Of a stretch of DNA of 55,883 bases, positions 1 to 8,444 are shown one piece after another. Both the position numbers and the translations under genes were made by a program. The notes under the pieces were generated by a model that did not search any database, was not told the origin of the DNA, and was given only the letters and a program-made list of their open reading frames with translations. How positions within the stretch are numbered: the stretch's first letter is position 1; each line of letters begins with the position of its first letter. The stretch comes from Microvirga aerilata (GTDB taxonomy: Bacteria > Pseudomonadota > Alphaproteobacteria > Rhizobiales > Beijerinckiaceae). The stretch covers positions 1-55,883 of the forward strand of contig NZ_JAEQMY010000033.1 of NCBI RefSeq assembly GCF_016743775.1. Direction: 5' to 3'.

Positions 1-99
1 GAGGAGATCGCCCGCAGCGTGCTCTACCTGGCGGCGGACGAGGCCGGCTTCATCACGGGCTCGACCCTGTCCGTGAACGGCGGTCAATACATGGCCTGA
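1..99 (+). CDS. C-terminal end of a short-chain dehydrogenase, acetoacetyl-CoA reductase-like (partial)
   Basis: Only the last 32 codons are in the window, open from base 1 and ending in TGA. The peptide ends in a block (AGFITGSTLSVNGGQYM) that matches the conserved C-terminus of SDR-superfamily reductases, where the I-T-G-x-x-x-x-x-N-G-G segment closes the substrate pocket. The NGGQYM ending is most familiar from PhaB-type NADPH-dependent acetoacetyl-CoA reductases of the polyhydroxybutyrate pathway, but other SDRs share it and the catalytic part lies outside the window. A perfect hairpin follows seven bases after the stop. Confidence 0.75.
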   Translation, partial: EEIARSVLYLAADEAGFITGSTLSVNGGQYMA

Positions 100-105
100 C
101 CCGGA

Positions 106-144
106 GGGCGTCATCCCGGATGGTTTTCATCCGGGATGACGCCC
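106..144. repeat. Perfect 17-bp inverted repeat after the SDR stop codon
   Basis: The left arm (106-122) and right arm (128-144) are exactly complementary over 17 bp around a 5-base GTTTT loop. It starts seven bases after the stop of the upstream reductase and lies 53 bases before the next start codon. No T-run follows on either strand, so it is not a textbook intrinsic terminator; it may stabilise the upstream mRNA 3' end or attenuate read-through. The arms (TCATCCCGG...CCGGGATGA) resemble the ends of the dispersed palindromes elsewhere in the window. Confidence 0.6.
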
Positions 145-196
145 CGGTGCATCGATGCAGCGCCGCAATGGCCGGTCCGCCTATGGAGTCTCATGA

Positions 197-943
197 ATGA
201 ATCACATCGACATGGCCGGCAGAACCGTCGTGATCACGGGCGGGGCTCGCGGCATCGGCTACGCGATCGGCGAGCGGCTGGTGCAGTCGGGAGCCAGGGT
301 CGCCCTCTGGGATCTTCGGGCTGAGGAGGCGGAGGCGAGTGCTGCGGCGCTCTCGAACGACTGCATCGGCCTCAGCGTCGATGTTGCGGACAGCCTGTCC
401 GTCGAGCACGCGGCTCAGCAGACCCATGCCGCCTTCGGCCGCATCGACGGCCTGGTGAACGGGGCGGGGATCACGGGGCCCGTCAAGCCGCTTGCCGACT
501 ACTCCGTCGAGGAGTGGCGCAGCGTCGTCGAGGTCAACCTGACGGGAACCTTCAACTGCTGCCGGTCCGTCGTGCCGATCATGCGGGAGAACGACTACGG
601 CCGCATCGTCAACATCGCGTCGGTGGCGGGCAAGGAGGGCAATCCAAACCTTGCAGCCTACAGTGCCGCGAAGGCCGGCATCATCGGGCTTACCAAGTCG
701 CTGGGCAAGGAGCTGGCCAAGACCGGAATTGCCGTCAACTGCATCACCCCGACCACGGCCAAGACGAAGATCCTCGACAGCCTCACGCCCGAATTCATCG
801 AGTACATGCGCGTGAGGATCCCGCGGGACCGCTTCGCCGAGCTGCACGAGATCGCCGCCATGGTGGCCTGGCTGCTGTCCGAGGAGAACTCCTTCACAAC
901 GGCCGCCACCTTCGATCTCAGCGGCGGGCGAACGACGTACTAG
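197..943 (+). CDS. SDR family NAD(P)-dependent oxidoreductase
   Basis: A 248-residue classical short-chain dehydrogenase. The Rossmann nucleotide-binding motif TGGARGIG is at residues 14-21, the NGAG-type structural motif at 88-91, N114 in the helix-4 position, S142, and the catalytic Y155-x3-K159 (YSAAK). The C-terminus keeps the LSGG block. The start is ATG 197 with GGAG about eight bases upstream; an ATG at 193 is out of frame. It follows another SDR in the same direction. The substrate is not deducible: family members act on sugars, 3-oxoacyl groups and other secondary alcohols. Family call firm, specific activity unknown. Confidence 0.9.
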   Translation: MNHIDMAGRTVVITGGARGIGYAIGERLVQSGARVALWDLRAEEAEASAAALSNDCIGLSVDVADSLSVEHAAQQTHAAFGRIDGLVNGAGITGPVKPLADYSVEEWRSVVEVNLTGTFNCCRSVVPIMRENDYGRIVNIASVAGKEGNPNLAAYSAAKAGIIGLTKSLGKELAKTGIAVNCITPTTAKTKILDSLTPEFIEYMRVRIPRDRFAELHEIAAMVAWLLSEENSFTTAATFDLSGGRTTY

Positions 944-996
944 AGTTGCCTCCAGCGCCATCTCCAGGCTTCGCGTCTGCGGAGAAGACGTGCTAG

Positions 997-1881
997 GTGG
1001 CGGCCATGACAGCTCGCACCGCCACCACCATCGGCCTCACCGCCATTCTGCTCTGGTCCCTGCTGGCCGTGTTGACGGCCGCAACAGGCACGATCCCGCC
1101 GTTCCAGCTCAACGCCATGACCTTCCTGGTCGGAGGGCTCGTGGGGGTGGCGAGCTGGATCGCACGTCCCGAAGGCCTCAAGGCCCTGCGCCAGAAGCCT
1201 GTCGTGTGGGCTTTGGGCATCGGCGGACTGTTCGGCTACCACGCGCTCTATTTCGCGGCCCTGCGCTGGGCGCCGCCTGCGGAATCCGGGTTGATCAACT
1301 ACCTCTGGCCGCTCCTGATCGTGCTGTTCTCGTCGCTTTTGCCAGGGGAGCATCTGCGGCGGGCACACATCGCCGGAGCCTTGCTCGGCTTTGCCGGCGT
1401 CATCGTGCTGATCGCCGGGCGCGGCGCTTTCGACGCGCGGGCGGAATACATGCCCGGCTACATCTGCGCCTTCGTCGCCGCCTTCGTCTGGGCTGGGTAT
1501 TCGGTCCTGTCCCGGCGCATCGGTCAGGTGCCGACCGATGCGGTGGCGGGCTTCTGCCTCATGACTTCGCTCCTGAGCCTGGTCTGCCATCTCGCCTTCG
1601 AGACCACCGTATGGCCCGAGTCGACGGTGCAATGGCTGGCTCTCCTGGCGCTGGGCCTGGGACCGGTGGGCGCGGCCTTCTATGTGTGGGATATCGGCAT
1701 GAAGCGGGGCGACATCCGCTTTCTCGGCGTCGCGTCCTATGCCACGCCGGTGCTCTCCACGCTTCTGCTGGTGGCGGCCGGCTATGCGGAGCCGTCCCTG
1801 ACCCTGGCGCTGGCCTGCGGCCTGATCGTGGCAGGCGCCCTGGTGGCGACCCTCACGCCGAAGAGGAACGCCCCGGCATGA
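997..1881 (+). CDS. EamA/DMT superfamily transporter
   Basis: A 294-residue, very hydrophobic protein with about ten predicted membrane segments in two five-helix halves, the layout of EamA-domain drug/metabolite transporters. The conserved motif around GYHALYFAALRWAPPAESGLINYLWP and the second-half G-D-x-R-F-L-G block are typical of aromatic amino acid or purine exporter-like DMT proteins. It may start at GTG 997 or ATG 1006. Its last 29 bases overlap the convergent acetyltransferase gene. It is one of four DMT genes in the window; substrate unknown. Confidence 0.88.
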   Translation: MAAMTARTATTIGLTAILLWSLLAVLTAATGTIPPFQLNAMTFLVGGLVGVASWIARPEGLKALRQKPVVWALGIGGLFGYHALYFAALRWAPPAESGLINYLWPLLIVLFSSLLPGEHLRRAHIAGALLGFAGVIVLIAGRGAFDARAEYMPGYICAFVAAFVWAGYSVLSRRIGQVPTDAVAGFCLMTSLLSLVCHLAFETTVWPESTVQWLALLALGLGPVGAAFYVWDIGMKRGDIRFLGVASYATPVLSTLLLVAAGYAEPSLTLALACGLIVAGALVATLTPKRNAPA

Positions 1882-2650
1882 CCCGGTGGGTGTAGCGATA
1901 GGCGGTCTGGAAGCCCAGCGCCCCATAAAGCGAGCGGGCGATCTCGTTCTCCTCGCGCACCTGGAGATAGGCCGTGTGAGCCCCCTCCCCGCAGCCCCAG
2001 GCGATGAGGCTCGCAACCACCCGGCGGCCCAGCCCGATGCCGCGCAGATCGGGCGCGACCACGATGTCGTAGAGGCCGACATAGCCCCGCTCCGCCACGC
2101 CCAAGCCCCAGGCCACCGGCCTGTCGTCGAGGCTGAGGGTCGCGAAAGCCGACGTCTGGCGGATGCGCGAGACGATCTTCAGGAGGGTTTCGTCGTCGGC
2201 CTTGTCGCCGCCATAGGAGTGCGAGGCCTCCTTGACCCAGCGCTTGGACACCTGCGGCTGGAGCTGAACCTCGGGGTCGAGCTCGCAATCGCCGCTGCTG
2301 ATGGGGGCCGCAAGCACATGGGTCGGCTCGATCTCCTTGAAGCCGCGCATCTTGAGCATGGCGTCCACATCCGGCGCCTCCATCCCGTTGAGGCGGAAGG
2401 TCGGACGCACATTGGCCTCCACGAAGCGGGCGACCATGTGGTCGATCAGCTCGTCGTCCAGGGTGGCATTCGGCATGAAAGGCGTCGCCGAATTGGCGCG
2501 CTTCGAGTAGCCGTTGGCCAGGCGCAGGATCCAGCCGTCATAGGTTTGATAATCGAACGAGGGCCAGGCGTTCACGAGGCGGCTCTCGAGCCCGATGATG
2601 AGGCTGTGGTCGTTCATGAGGCTGTCCGCTCCTGCAGGGTCGCCGTGCAT
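1853..2650 (-). CDS. GNAT family N-acetyltransferase
   Basis: The C-terminal third carries a GNAT fold: the acetyl-CoA pyrophosphate loop is in VVAPDLRGIGLGRRVV (R/Q-x-x-G-x-G/A type), followed by YLQVREENEIARSLYGALGF, the usual motif B. The N-terminal half (AWPSFDYQTYDGWILRLANG) matches proteins annotated simply as GNAT family. The start at 2650 is chosen because its ATG shares one base with the gloB stop (TGATG), which implies translational coupling. An upstream ATG at 2668 has no ribosome site, and an ATG at 2617, preceded by GGAG, is also possible. Substrate unknown. The 3' end overlaps the convergent DMT transporter by 29 bp. Confidence 0.85.
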   Translation of the reverse strand: MHGDPAGADSLMNDHSLIIGLESRLVNAWPSFDYQTYDGWILRLANGYSKRANSATPFMPNATLDDELIDHMVARFVEANVRPTFRLNGMEAPDVDAMLKMRGFKEIEPTHVLAAPISSGDCELDPEVQLQPQVSKRWVKEASHSYGGDKADDETLLKIVSRIRQTSAFATLSLDDRPVAWGLGVAERGYVGLYDIVVAPDLRGIGLGRRVVASLIAWGCGEGAHTAYLQVREENEIARSLYGALGFQTAYRYTHRVMPGRSSSA

Positions 2651-3417
2651 CAGAACCTGTTCTTCCATTCGCGCAAGGCCCCGAAGACCTCCATGGGCTT
2701 TGCCCCTTCCTTATGAACGGATTTCGCCACCGCAGGCTCCCCGCTCCTCAGAAAAGGATTGGTGGCCTTCTCCTGCCCGATGGTGCTCGGCACCAGGAAG
2801 CGCCCTTGCGCCCTGGCGGCCTCGGCCTCAACTGCTCGCGCCCTCAGGGCCTCGTTGTCCGGCTCGACGGCCAGGGCGAAGCGTGCATTCGACAGGGTAT
2901 AGTAGTGACCGCAATAGACCCGCGCCTCCTCCGGCAGGGCCGCCAAACGCTGGAGCGAGTGCCAGAAATCGGCGTAGGCGCCCTCGAACATGCGCCCGCA
3001 GCCGAGGGTGAACAGGGTATCGCCCGCAAACAGGGCGCGGTCCGCCGCAAACCAGTAGGAGACGTGATCGGCGCAATGGCCTGGCGTTTCCCACACATGG
3101 GCCTGGAGGCCGCCCACATGCACCGTGTCGCCCTCGCGCACGAACGCATCGGCGGACGGCACGGCCTCGCGCGCCTTGACGGGCGCCACCACCCGGCAGC
3201 CCGTGCGGCGCTTGAGAGGCTCGACCGCCTGCACGTGATCGGAATGGCGGTGCGTGACCAGAATGTCGGTGAGCTGCCAGCCGGTTTCGGCCAACGCCGC
3301 CAGGATCGGCCCTTCCTCGGGGGCATCGATGGCCGCGCAGGCCCCCGTATTGGGATCGTGGATCAGAACACCGATATTGTCCTGAAGGCAGAGAAAGGCG
3401 TGGATCTGGGCCGACAT
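2650..3417 (-). CDS. gloB: Hydroxyacylglutathione hydrolase (glyoxalase II)
   Basis: A 255-residue metallo-beta-lactamase-fold enzyme of normal GloB length. It hydrolyses S-D-lactoylglutathione to D-lactate and glutathione, the second step of methylglyoxal detoxification. The binuclear metal motif T-H-R-H-S-D-H is present, followed by the later ligands in ETPGHCADHVSYW and FAGDTLF, and the C-terminal YCGHYYTLSN segment of the glutathione-binding domain. The ATG at 3417 has AAGG about eight bases upstream; longer in-frame extensions lack family similarity. It is transcribed divergently from the methyltransferase at 3535, a pairing common in alphaproteobacteria, and is coupled to the downstream GNAT gene. 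Confidence 0.95.
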   Translation of the reverse strand: MSAQIHAFLCLQDNIGVLIHDPNTGACAAIDAPEEGPILAALAETGWQLTDILVTHRHSDHVQAVEPLKRRTGCRVVAPVKAREAVPSADAFVREGDTVHVGGLQAHVWETPGHCADHVSYWFAADRALFAGDTLFTLGCGRMFEGAYADFWHSLQRLAALPEEARVYCGHYYTLSNARFALAVEPDNEALRARAVEAEAARAQGRFLVPSTIGQEKATNPFLRSGEPAVAKSVHKEGAKPMEVFGALREWKNRF

Positions 3418-3534
3418 CGAGGAACCTTGTCTTGATGTGCTCTGAGCTATCATGGAACAGTTGGCCCATGAAACCAGACCCTGGTCCCGCATCAATCGCC
3501 GAAGGCTTGGGTCGAGAGGCGCCCTGTTGAGGTC

Positions 3535-4329
3535 ATGAGCATCGACATCACCGATCTGCGCGGCTTCTACGCCAGCCCTCTCGGAGCTGTGACGCGCCGC
3601 TTCGTCGGACGGTCCGTCGACAGGTTCTGGGGCCCCCTCACGGGTCTGCGCGTGCTCGGCCTCGGCTATGCGCCGCCCTATCTCTCGGCCATCAAGGGCG
3701 AAAGCGAGCGGACGCTGGCCTTCATGCCCGCAAACCAGGGCGTGGTGAACTGGCCCAGCACCGGAGCCTCGGCCTCGGCGCTCGTCGACCCGCTGATGAT
3801 GCCCCTGCCGGACGCCTCCATCGACCGGGTTCTCGTGGTCCATGCCCTGGAGACGGTGGAAAGCCCGAGCGAGCTCCTGCACGAGATCTGGCGCATCCTG
3901 ACCCCGGGCGGGCGGATCATCCTGGTGGCGCCCAACCGGCGCGGCCTGTGGGCCCGCATGGACACCACCCCCTTCGGCTATGGGCAGCCCTACAGCCGCT
4001 CGCAGCTGAAAAGCCTCATGCGCCAGACCTGGTTCTCGCCGGAAGGCTGGGCCGAGACCCTCTACGTGCCCCCTTTGAGCAACCGCTTCCTCCTGCAGAC
4101 GGCCCAGGCCTGGGAGCGGGTCGGGGCCGGCTTCTCGCTTCCCTTCGCGGGCCTTCACATCGTGGAGGCGACGAAGCAGCTCTATCATCCCGGTGCGGTT
4201 CGCGCGGTGCGTCGCTCCCGCAGGTTCTCGCCGGTTTTCGCGCCGGCTCCGGCGGCCCCTGCCTCGCGGGTGACGGGATTGTCCTTGATTCCGCCGGGTT
4301 TTGAGGGAGTAAGGCAGGGGCCAACTTGA
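3535..4329 (+). CDS. Class I SAM-dependent methyltransferase
   Basis: A 264-residue protein. The nucleotide-binding core is recognisable but degenerate: motif I reads RVLGLGYAPPYL rather than the usual D-x-G-x-G, with later blocks LPDASIDRVLVVHALE and HEIWRILTPGGRIILVAPNRRG. The C-terminal 40 residues are rich in Arg, Pro and Ala and look flexible. ATG 3535 directly follows GAGGTC. The divergent position next to gloB is conserved in this group of bacteria, but I know of no established substrate. The motif I change could lower SAM affinity or mark a subfamily. Confidence 0.85.
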   Translation: MSIDITDLRGFYASPLGAVTRRFVGRSVDRFWGPLTGLRVLGLGYAPPYLSAIKGESERTLAFMPANQGVVNWPSTGASASALVDPLMMPLPDASIDRVLVVHALETVESPSELLHEIWRILTPGGRIILVAPNRRGLWARMDTTPFGYGQPYSRSQLKSLMRQTWFSPEGWAETLYVPPLSNRFLLQTAQAWERVGAGFSLPFAGLHIVEATKQLYHPGAVRAVRRSRRFSPVFAPAPAAPASRVTGLSLIPPGFEGVRQGPT

Positions 4330-4410
4330 CTTGGAGCCCCTGAATCGCCAGTGTCCGCCCGCTTCGGCAGGCCTATCGGGTCACGCCGGCTTTCATTTTC
4401 ATAGAGTCTG

Positions 4411-5364
4411 ATGCGCAGTTATCTCGATTTCGAAAAGCCCGTCGCCGAGCTGGAAGCCAAGGTCGAGGAGCTTCGGGCTCTCGGTGAGAACCGGGACGCC
4501 GTCTCCATCACCGACGACATCTCCCGCCTGGAGGTCAAGGCCGCCGACGCCCTGAAGGATCTCTACGCCCGGCTCACGCCCTGGCAGAAGACCCTTGTGG
4601 CCCGCCACCCCCAGCGACCCCATTTCGTCGATTACTGCGCCGGGCTGATCAGCGAGTTCACGCCGCTTGCCGGCGACCGGAAGTTCGCCGAGGACGAGGC
4701 CATCGTCGGCGGCTTCGGACGCTTCCGCGGCCAGCCGGTCTGCGTGATGGGCCAGGAGAAGGGCCACAACACCGAGACCCGCATCCGGCACAATTTCGGC
4801 ATGGCCCGTCCCGAGGGCTACCGCAAGGCCGTGCGCCTCATGGAGATGGCGGATCGCTTCGGCCTTCCGGTGATCTCGTTTGTCGACACCGCCGGCGCTT
4901 ATCCGGGCATCGAGGCGGAGGAGCGCGGGCAGGCCGAGGCCATCGCCCGCTCCACCGAGATGCAGCTGTCCCTCGGGGTTCCCAACGTCTCCGTCGTGAT
5001 CGGCGAAGGCGGCTCGGGCGGCGCCATCGCCATTGCGACAGCCAACAAGGTGCTGATGCTCGAGCATGCGATCTACAGCGTGATCTCGCCGGAAGGCGCG
5101 GCCTCGATCCTCTGGCGCGACGCGGCCCGCGCCCAGGACGCGGCCACCAACATGAAGATCACGGCCCAGGATCTCCTGCGGCTCGGCATCATCGACGGCA
5201 TCGTGACCGAGCCCATGGGCGGCGCCCACCGGAACCCGGAGGCGGCGATCGCCTCGACCGGCAACGCCATCGAGGAGGCCCTGCACGACCTCGGCAACAT
5301 GGGGCCGGCGGAGATCCGGGATCACCGCGCCGACAAGTTCCTCGCTATCGGCCGGAAGCTCTGA
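4411..5364 (+). CDS. accA: Acetyl-CoA carboxylase carboxyltransferase subunit alpha
   Basis: A 317-residue protein of standard AccA length. It pairs with AccD to transfer the carboxyl group from carboxybiotin to acetyl-CoA, giving malonyl-CoA for fatty acid synthesis. Diagnostic stretches include the N-terminal [12 protein letters not shown] helix, the crotonase-type oxyanion-hole regions around [19 protein letters not shown] and [12 protein letters not shown], and [15 protein letters not shown]. The start is ATG 4411 with a weak upstream GAG. It stands alone, about 80 bp after the methyltransferase gene. Confidence 0.97.
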   Translation: MRSYLDFEKPVAELEAKVEELRALGENRDAVSITDDISRLEVKAADALKDLYARLTPWQKTLVARHPQRPHFVDYCAGLISEFTPLAGDRKFAEDEAIVGGFGRFRGQPVCVMGQEKGHNTETRIRHNFGMARPEGYRKAVRLMEMADRFGLPVISFVDTAGAYPGIEAEERGQAEAIARSTEMQLSLGVPNVSVVIGEGGSGGAIAIATANKVLMLEHAIYSVISPEGAASILWRDAARAQDAATNMKITAQDLLRLGIIDGIVTEPMGGAHRNPEAAIASTGNAIEEALHDLGNMGPAEIRDHRADKFLAIGRKL

Positions 5365-5495
5365 AAGCCTGCGGCAACCTGAGGCTCGCGATGCTGGGAT
5401 CCGGTCTCCTGCGAGCCTGCCTTACCCCTGAAGAGATGCCTTCTTCCCGGCGAGGAGCGTCCAAATCCCTCGATGTCCGGATTTTTTACCTCTCT

Positions 5496-5503
5496 TTAAC
5501 CAT
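5496..5503 (+). promoter_or_regulatory. Possible CtrA half-site before the L,D-transpeptidase-like gene
   Basis: The 250-bp gap between accA and the next gene has an AT-rich stretch in an otherwise GC-rich window. It contains TTAACCAT, the half-site bound by the alphaproteobacterial cell-cycle regulator CtrA, and about 40 bases further on GTTA-AGGC-TAAC, a small inverted repeat of similar bases. A cell-wall enzyme is a plausible CtrA target, but a full TTAA-N7-TTAA site is not present. An 8-bp inverted repeat (5382-5389 with 5411-5418) just after accA is too widely spaced to call a terminator. Confidence 0.3.
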
Positions 5504-5614
5504 AACCTCATAACGGCCCCGCTTGCAGTAAGGGCCGGTTAAGGCTAACGATCTAGAGGTATAAGGGGAACTGCTCGGCACGAAGCCGGCAGATCAATAA
5601 CTGCGGGGTCCCCC

Positions 5615-6904
5615 ATGATGAAGCGTATCGCATTGGCCGCGAGCCTGGTGCTCGCGCTTGCTGCCTGCCAGGACGACAACCTGTCCCGAGGCTCCACACG
5701 CCACCTGGCTCCGATTCCGCCCGCGACCATGGCGTTGATGTCGACCAAAGGCATGTCCAAGGACGATCCCATCCTGGTCCGAGCCTACAAGAAGGAATCG
5801 GAACTGGAGGTCTGGAAGCGCGGCTCCAACGGGAAATACGCGCTCCTCAAGACCTACCCGGTCTGCCGCTGGTCGGGCCAGCTCGGCCCCAAGAACCGTG
5901 AGGGCGACCGCCAGGTGCCGGAAGGCTTCTACACGGTCACTCCGGCGCAGATGAACCCCAACTCCAACTTCTACCTCTCGTTCGACACCGGCTACCCGAA
6001 CGCGTTCGACCGGTCGCTGGGCCGTAACGGCGGCGACATCATGGTCCATGGCTCGTGCTCGTCGCGCGGCTGCTTCGCCATGACCGACCAGAACGTGGCC
6101 GAGATCTACGCCATCGCCCGCGAGGCGCTCGGCGCCGGCCAGCGCGGCTTCCAGTTCCAGTCCTATCCGTTCCGGATGACGGCCGAGAACCTGGCCAAGC
6201 ACCGCCTCGACCCGAATATCGCCTTCTGGAAGAACCTGAAGGAAGGCGCCGATGCCTTCGAGGTGACGAAGGACGAGGTCCGGGTTGCCGTCGGCCGCGG
6301 CCGCTACGAGTTCAACCTCGATCCCGACTCCGCCTCCGTCGTGGCGCAGAAGCGCGCCCAGGACGAGCAGGAGGTGGCCGAACTGGTCGCCAAGGGCGAG
6401 AAGCCGATCAAGCTCGTCTACAACGACGGCGACACCCACGAATCCTTCCGCACGGCGCTGGCCAACGTCACCGGCGTGACCGACAGCAAGCTCGGCTACG
6501 TGAGCCGGATCGACGGCATCTCGTCGGGTCCGCAGGTGATTGCCCTCAACGACAGCGCCCCGCAGACCAGGCCGGAAGCCCCGGCAACGGCCCTTGCCTT
6601 CGCGTCCATGAAGGAAGTGCCCGCCACGCAGCCCGAGAGCCGCGCGGCGGTGACGCAGCAGACGGCTCCGGTGGCAGCGGCCGCAGCGGCTACCGCTTCG
6701 GACGAGACGCCCTTCTACAAGAAGATGTTCGGCGGCGTCGGCGACCTGTTCAGCACCTCGGCCGCGCAGCCTGTCGCCGAGACGGTCCAGGCGGCTCCAG
6801 CCGCTCCCGTCGCTCCCGTCGCCAGGATGGAGCCCGCCGCGAAGGCTGTGCCCCAGAAGCGGGCTCAAGCTCCCTCGAAGGTCAATGTGGCGGCGGCTGA
6901 CTGA
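5615..6904 (+). CDS. Lipoprotein with YafK-type L,D-transpeptidase catalytic domain
   Basis: A 429-residue predicted lipoprotein: the signal peptide ends in a lipobox with Cys18 (LALAAC). Residues about 50-210 form a YkuD/YafK-like domain with the catalytic motif H145-G-S-C-S-S-R-G-C153-F-A-M-T. In E. coli the YafK/DpaA member cuts the Lpp-peptidoglycan link, so a role in remodelling peptidoglycan cross-links or protein attachment is likely. Residues after about 310 are Ala/Pro-rich and low complexity, suggesting a wall-spanning tail. Two Met codons (5615, 5618) are possible starts. It stands alone and is followed by a strong terminator. Confidence 0.88.
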   Translation: MMKRIALAASLVLALAACQDDNLSRGSTRHLAPIPPATMALMSTKGMSKDDPILVRAYKKESELEVWKRGSNGKYALLKTYPVCRWSGQLGPKNREGDRQVPEGFYTVTPAQMNPNSNFYLSFDTGYPNAFDRSLGRNGGDIMVHGSCSSRGCFAMTDQNVAEIYAIAREALGAGQRGFQFQSYPFRMTAENLAKHRLDPNIAFWKNLKEGADAFEVTKDEVRVAVGRGRYEFNLDPDSASVVAQKRAQDEQEVAELVAKGEKPIKLVYNDGDTHESFRTALANVTGVTDSKLGYVSRIDGISSGPQVIALNDSAPQTRPEAPATALAFASMKEVPATQPESRAAVTQQTAPVAAAAAATASDETPFYKKMFGGVGDLFSTSAAQPVAETVQAAPAAPVAPVARMEPAAKAVPQKRAQAPSKVNVAAAD

Positions 6905-6927
6905 GCACCCCAAACATCACGCAATGC

Positions 6928-6953
6928 AAAAGCCCACCGATCGGCGGGCTTTT
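6928..6953. terminator. Bidirectional intrinsic terminator
   Basis: Arms 6928-6940 and 6941-6953 are complementary with one mismatch (AAAAGCCC...GGGCTTTT), and T-runs follow on both strands. It separates the transpeptidase gene from the convergent cheYZ operon and can serve both. Confidence 0.85.
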
Positions 6954-7062
6954 GTTTGAGACGCGGATTCTTCGGGCTCGAGGGGCTGTTGCACTGTTTT
7001 TCGTGAGAAACGACGCCCTTGCGAGCGGCGTTTGATGAGCTGGGCATTCTTGCAGGATCGGA

Positions 7063-7770
7063 TCACCCGAACAGGGCGTCGATGTCGTCCTGGGACGTGC
7101 GCGTCGGGTCGCCATCCAGAGCAGGCCCGTTCAGAAGAGCCTCATCCCCTTCCCGCTCCGGCACCTGGAAGGCCTCCACATCGCTGAAGCTTTCCAGCCC
7201 GCCCCAGATATGCGCCATCTGGGTCACGCGCTCCTCGATGAACTTCATCGAGTTCACGACCTTGCTGATCCGCTGGCCCGTAATGTCCTGGAAGTTGCAG
7301 GCCTCGAAGATCGTGATCACCTTGTCGGAAATCCGCTGAGCCATCTCGGCGTCCCCATCCGTAAGGCGGGGCGCAAGGGCTCCGGTGATCTCGTCGATCT
7401 CCTCCGCCGCCGCCAGGATGCAGTTGGTGGCGGCTTCCGTGCCGCAGACCACCGCTCCGAGCTCGTCGGTGACGCTCGTCACCTGCCCGCCCGGCGTGCG
7501 GGAGTGCAGGGTTGCGATCTCCTGCTTGGTGCGCTGGATCGACCCGGCTATGGCGTCGAGCTGTTCCTTCAGCTTCAGCGCCTCGCGCAGGTCCGTGCGG
7601 ATCTGGTCCAGGAGCGCCTTGGAGGCCCCGCTGTTCGGCTCGAGAGCCGCATGGATGGCAGCCATGCCGCGCATGAGTTCGGCATGCCGACGGGCCGCAA
7701 CGCTCTCGCGCGACTGGGCCAGCAGGTCCAGGTTCAACGGATCGAAGGAAACCGGTGGCGGGAGGCGCAT
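7063..7770 (-). CDS. cheZ: CheZ-like protein phosphatase
   Basis: A 235-residue, mostly helical protein of the CheZ family, which dephosphorylates CheY-P. The active-site segment CNFQDITGQRI is intact, with the Asp and the Gln four residues later that correspond to the catalytic pair of E. coli CheZ. The extreme C-terminus (DDIDALFG) resembles the acidic CheY-tethering peptide, joined by a flexible linker rich in Gly, Asp and Pro. The gene starts five bases after the cheY stop, so the two form an operon. No other chemotaxis or flagellar gene is nearby. Confidence 0.9.
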   Translation of the reverse strand: MRLPPPVSFDPLNLDLLAQSRESVAARRHAELMRGMAAIHAALEPNSGASKALLDQIRTDLREALKLKEQLDAIAGSIQRTKQEIATLHSRTPGGQVTSVTDELGAVVCGTEAATNCILAAAEEIDEITGALAPRLTDGDAEMAQRISDKVITIFEACNFQDITGQRISKVVNSMKFIEERVTQMAHIWGGLESFSDVEAFQVPEREGDEALLNGPALDGDPTRTSQDDIDALFG

Positions 7771-7775
7771 GGCAG

Positions 7776-8159
7776 CTACTCACCCAGCACGGCGGCGATC
7801 TTCGAGCGCAGGGTGTCCGCGTTGAAGGGCTTCACGATGTAGTTGTTGACGCCCGCCTGCTTGGCCGCCACGACGTTTTCGGTCTTGGCTTCCGCGGTGA
7901 TCATGATGAAGGGCAGGCTGCCCAGCTCCGCATCGGCGCGAACCTTCTGGAGAAGCTCGAAGCCGGTCATCGGAGCCATGTTCCAGTCGGAAATCACGAG
8001 CCCGTACTGCTTCTCCTTCAGCTTGCCCAGAGCCTCCGAGCCGTCCTTGGCTTCGTCGACGTCGTTGAAGCCGATCTGCTTCAGGAGGTTGCGGATGATG
8101 CGCAACATCGTCTGATAATCATCGACGATGAGCACCGGAAGAGACGTATTCAATGCCAT
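7776..8159 (-). CDS. cheY: Single-domain CheY-like response regulator
   Basis: A 127-residue receiver domain without an output domain. The acidic pocket is in VLIVDDYQTM, the phospho-acceptor Asp in ISDWNMAPMTG, the switch Thr in MITAEA and the conserved Lys in YIVKPF. All are canonical for CheY proteins that bind the flagellar motor switch. It is the first gene of a two-gene operon with cheZ, five bases apart. No clear Shine-Dalgarno sequence precedes ATG 8159. Confidence 0.93.
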   Translation of the reverse strand: MALNTSLPVLIVDDYQTMLRIIRNLLKQIGFNDVDEAKDGSEALGKLKEKQYGLVISDWNMAPMTGFELLQKVRADAELGSLPFIMITAEAKTENVVAAKQAGVNNYIVKPFNADTLRSKIAAVLGE

Positions 8160-8404
8160 AATGTTTCGGCCCAGAGAGTGAGTAAGGGATAATCGCGAAG
8201 GATCTTTGCCAGAAACTTCTTCAAAAATAGTTGTTATCCACCCACCCTAGAGGTTGATGCTTGCCCAAGGCTGGCGCAGCGACACGGTCGATTCCAAAAG
8301 GTCTTGCTCCTGCGGCAGCTTGCTCTGCGTCAGGCCGGGACCGGAAGCCCCCTCGGCCGCCCGGCTTGCAGGCTTCAGACCTGAGGATTGGGCGCCGCCG
8401 CAGC

Positions 8405-8431
8405 AAAAAGCCCGGCGCGGGGCCGGGCTTT
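8405..8431 (-). terminator. Intrinsic terminator of the ABC-F gene
   Basis: The 10-bp arms AAAGCCCGGC (8407-8416) and GCCGGGCTTT (8422-8431) are perfectly complementary; read on the minus strand the stem is followed by a T5 run. It lies just beyond the stop of the ABC-F gene. The rest of 8160-8404, upstream of cheY, shows no gene. Confidence 0.9.
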
Positions 8432-8444
8432 GCAATCTCAGCTC

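Noticed and set aside
5382..5418. 8-bp inverted repeat after accA as a terminator
   Set aside because: The loop is 21 bases and no T-run follows.
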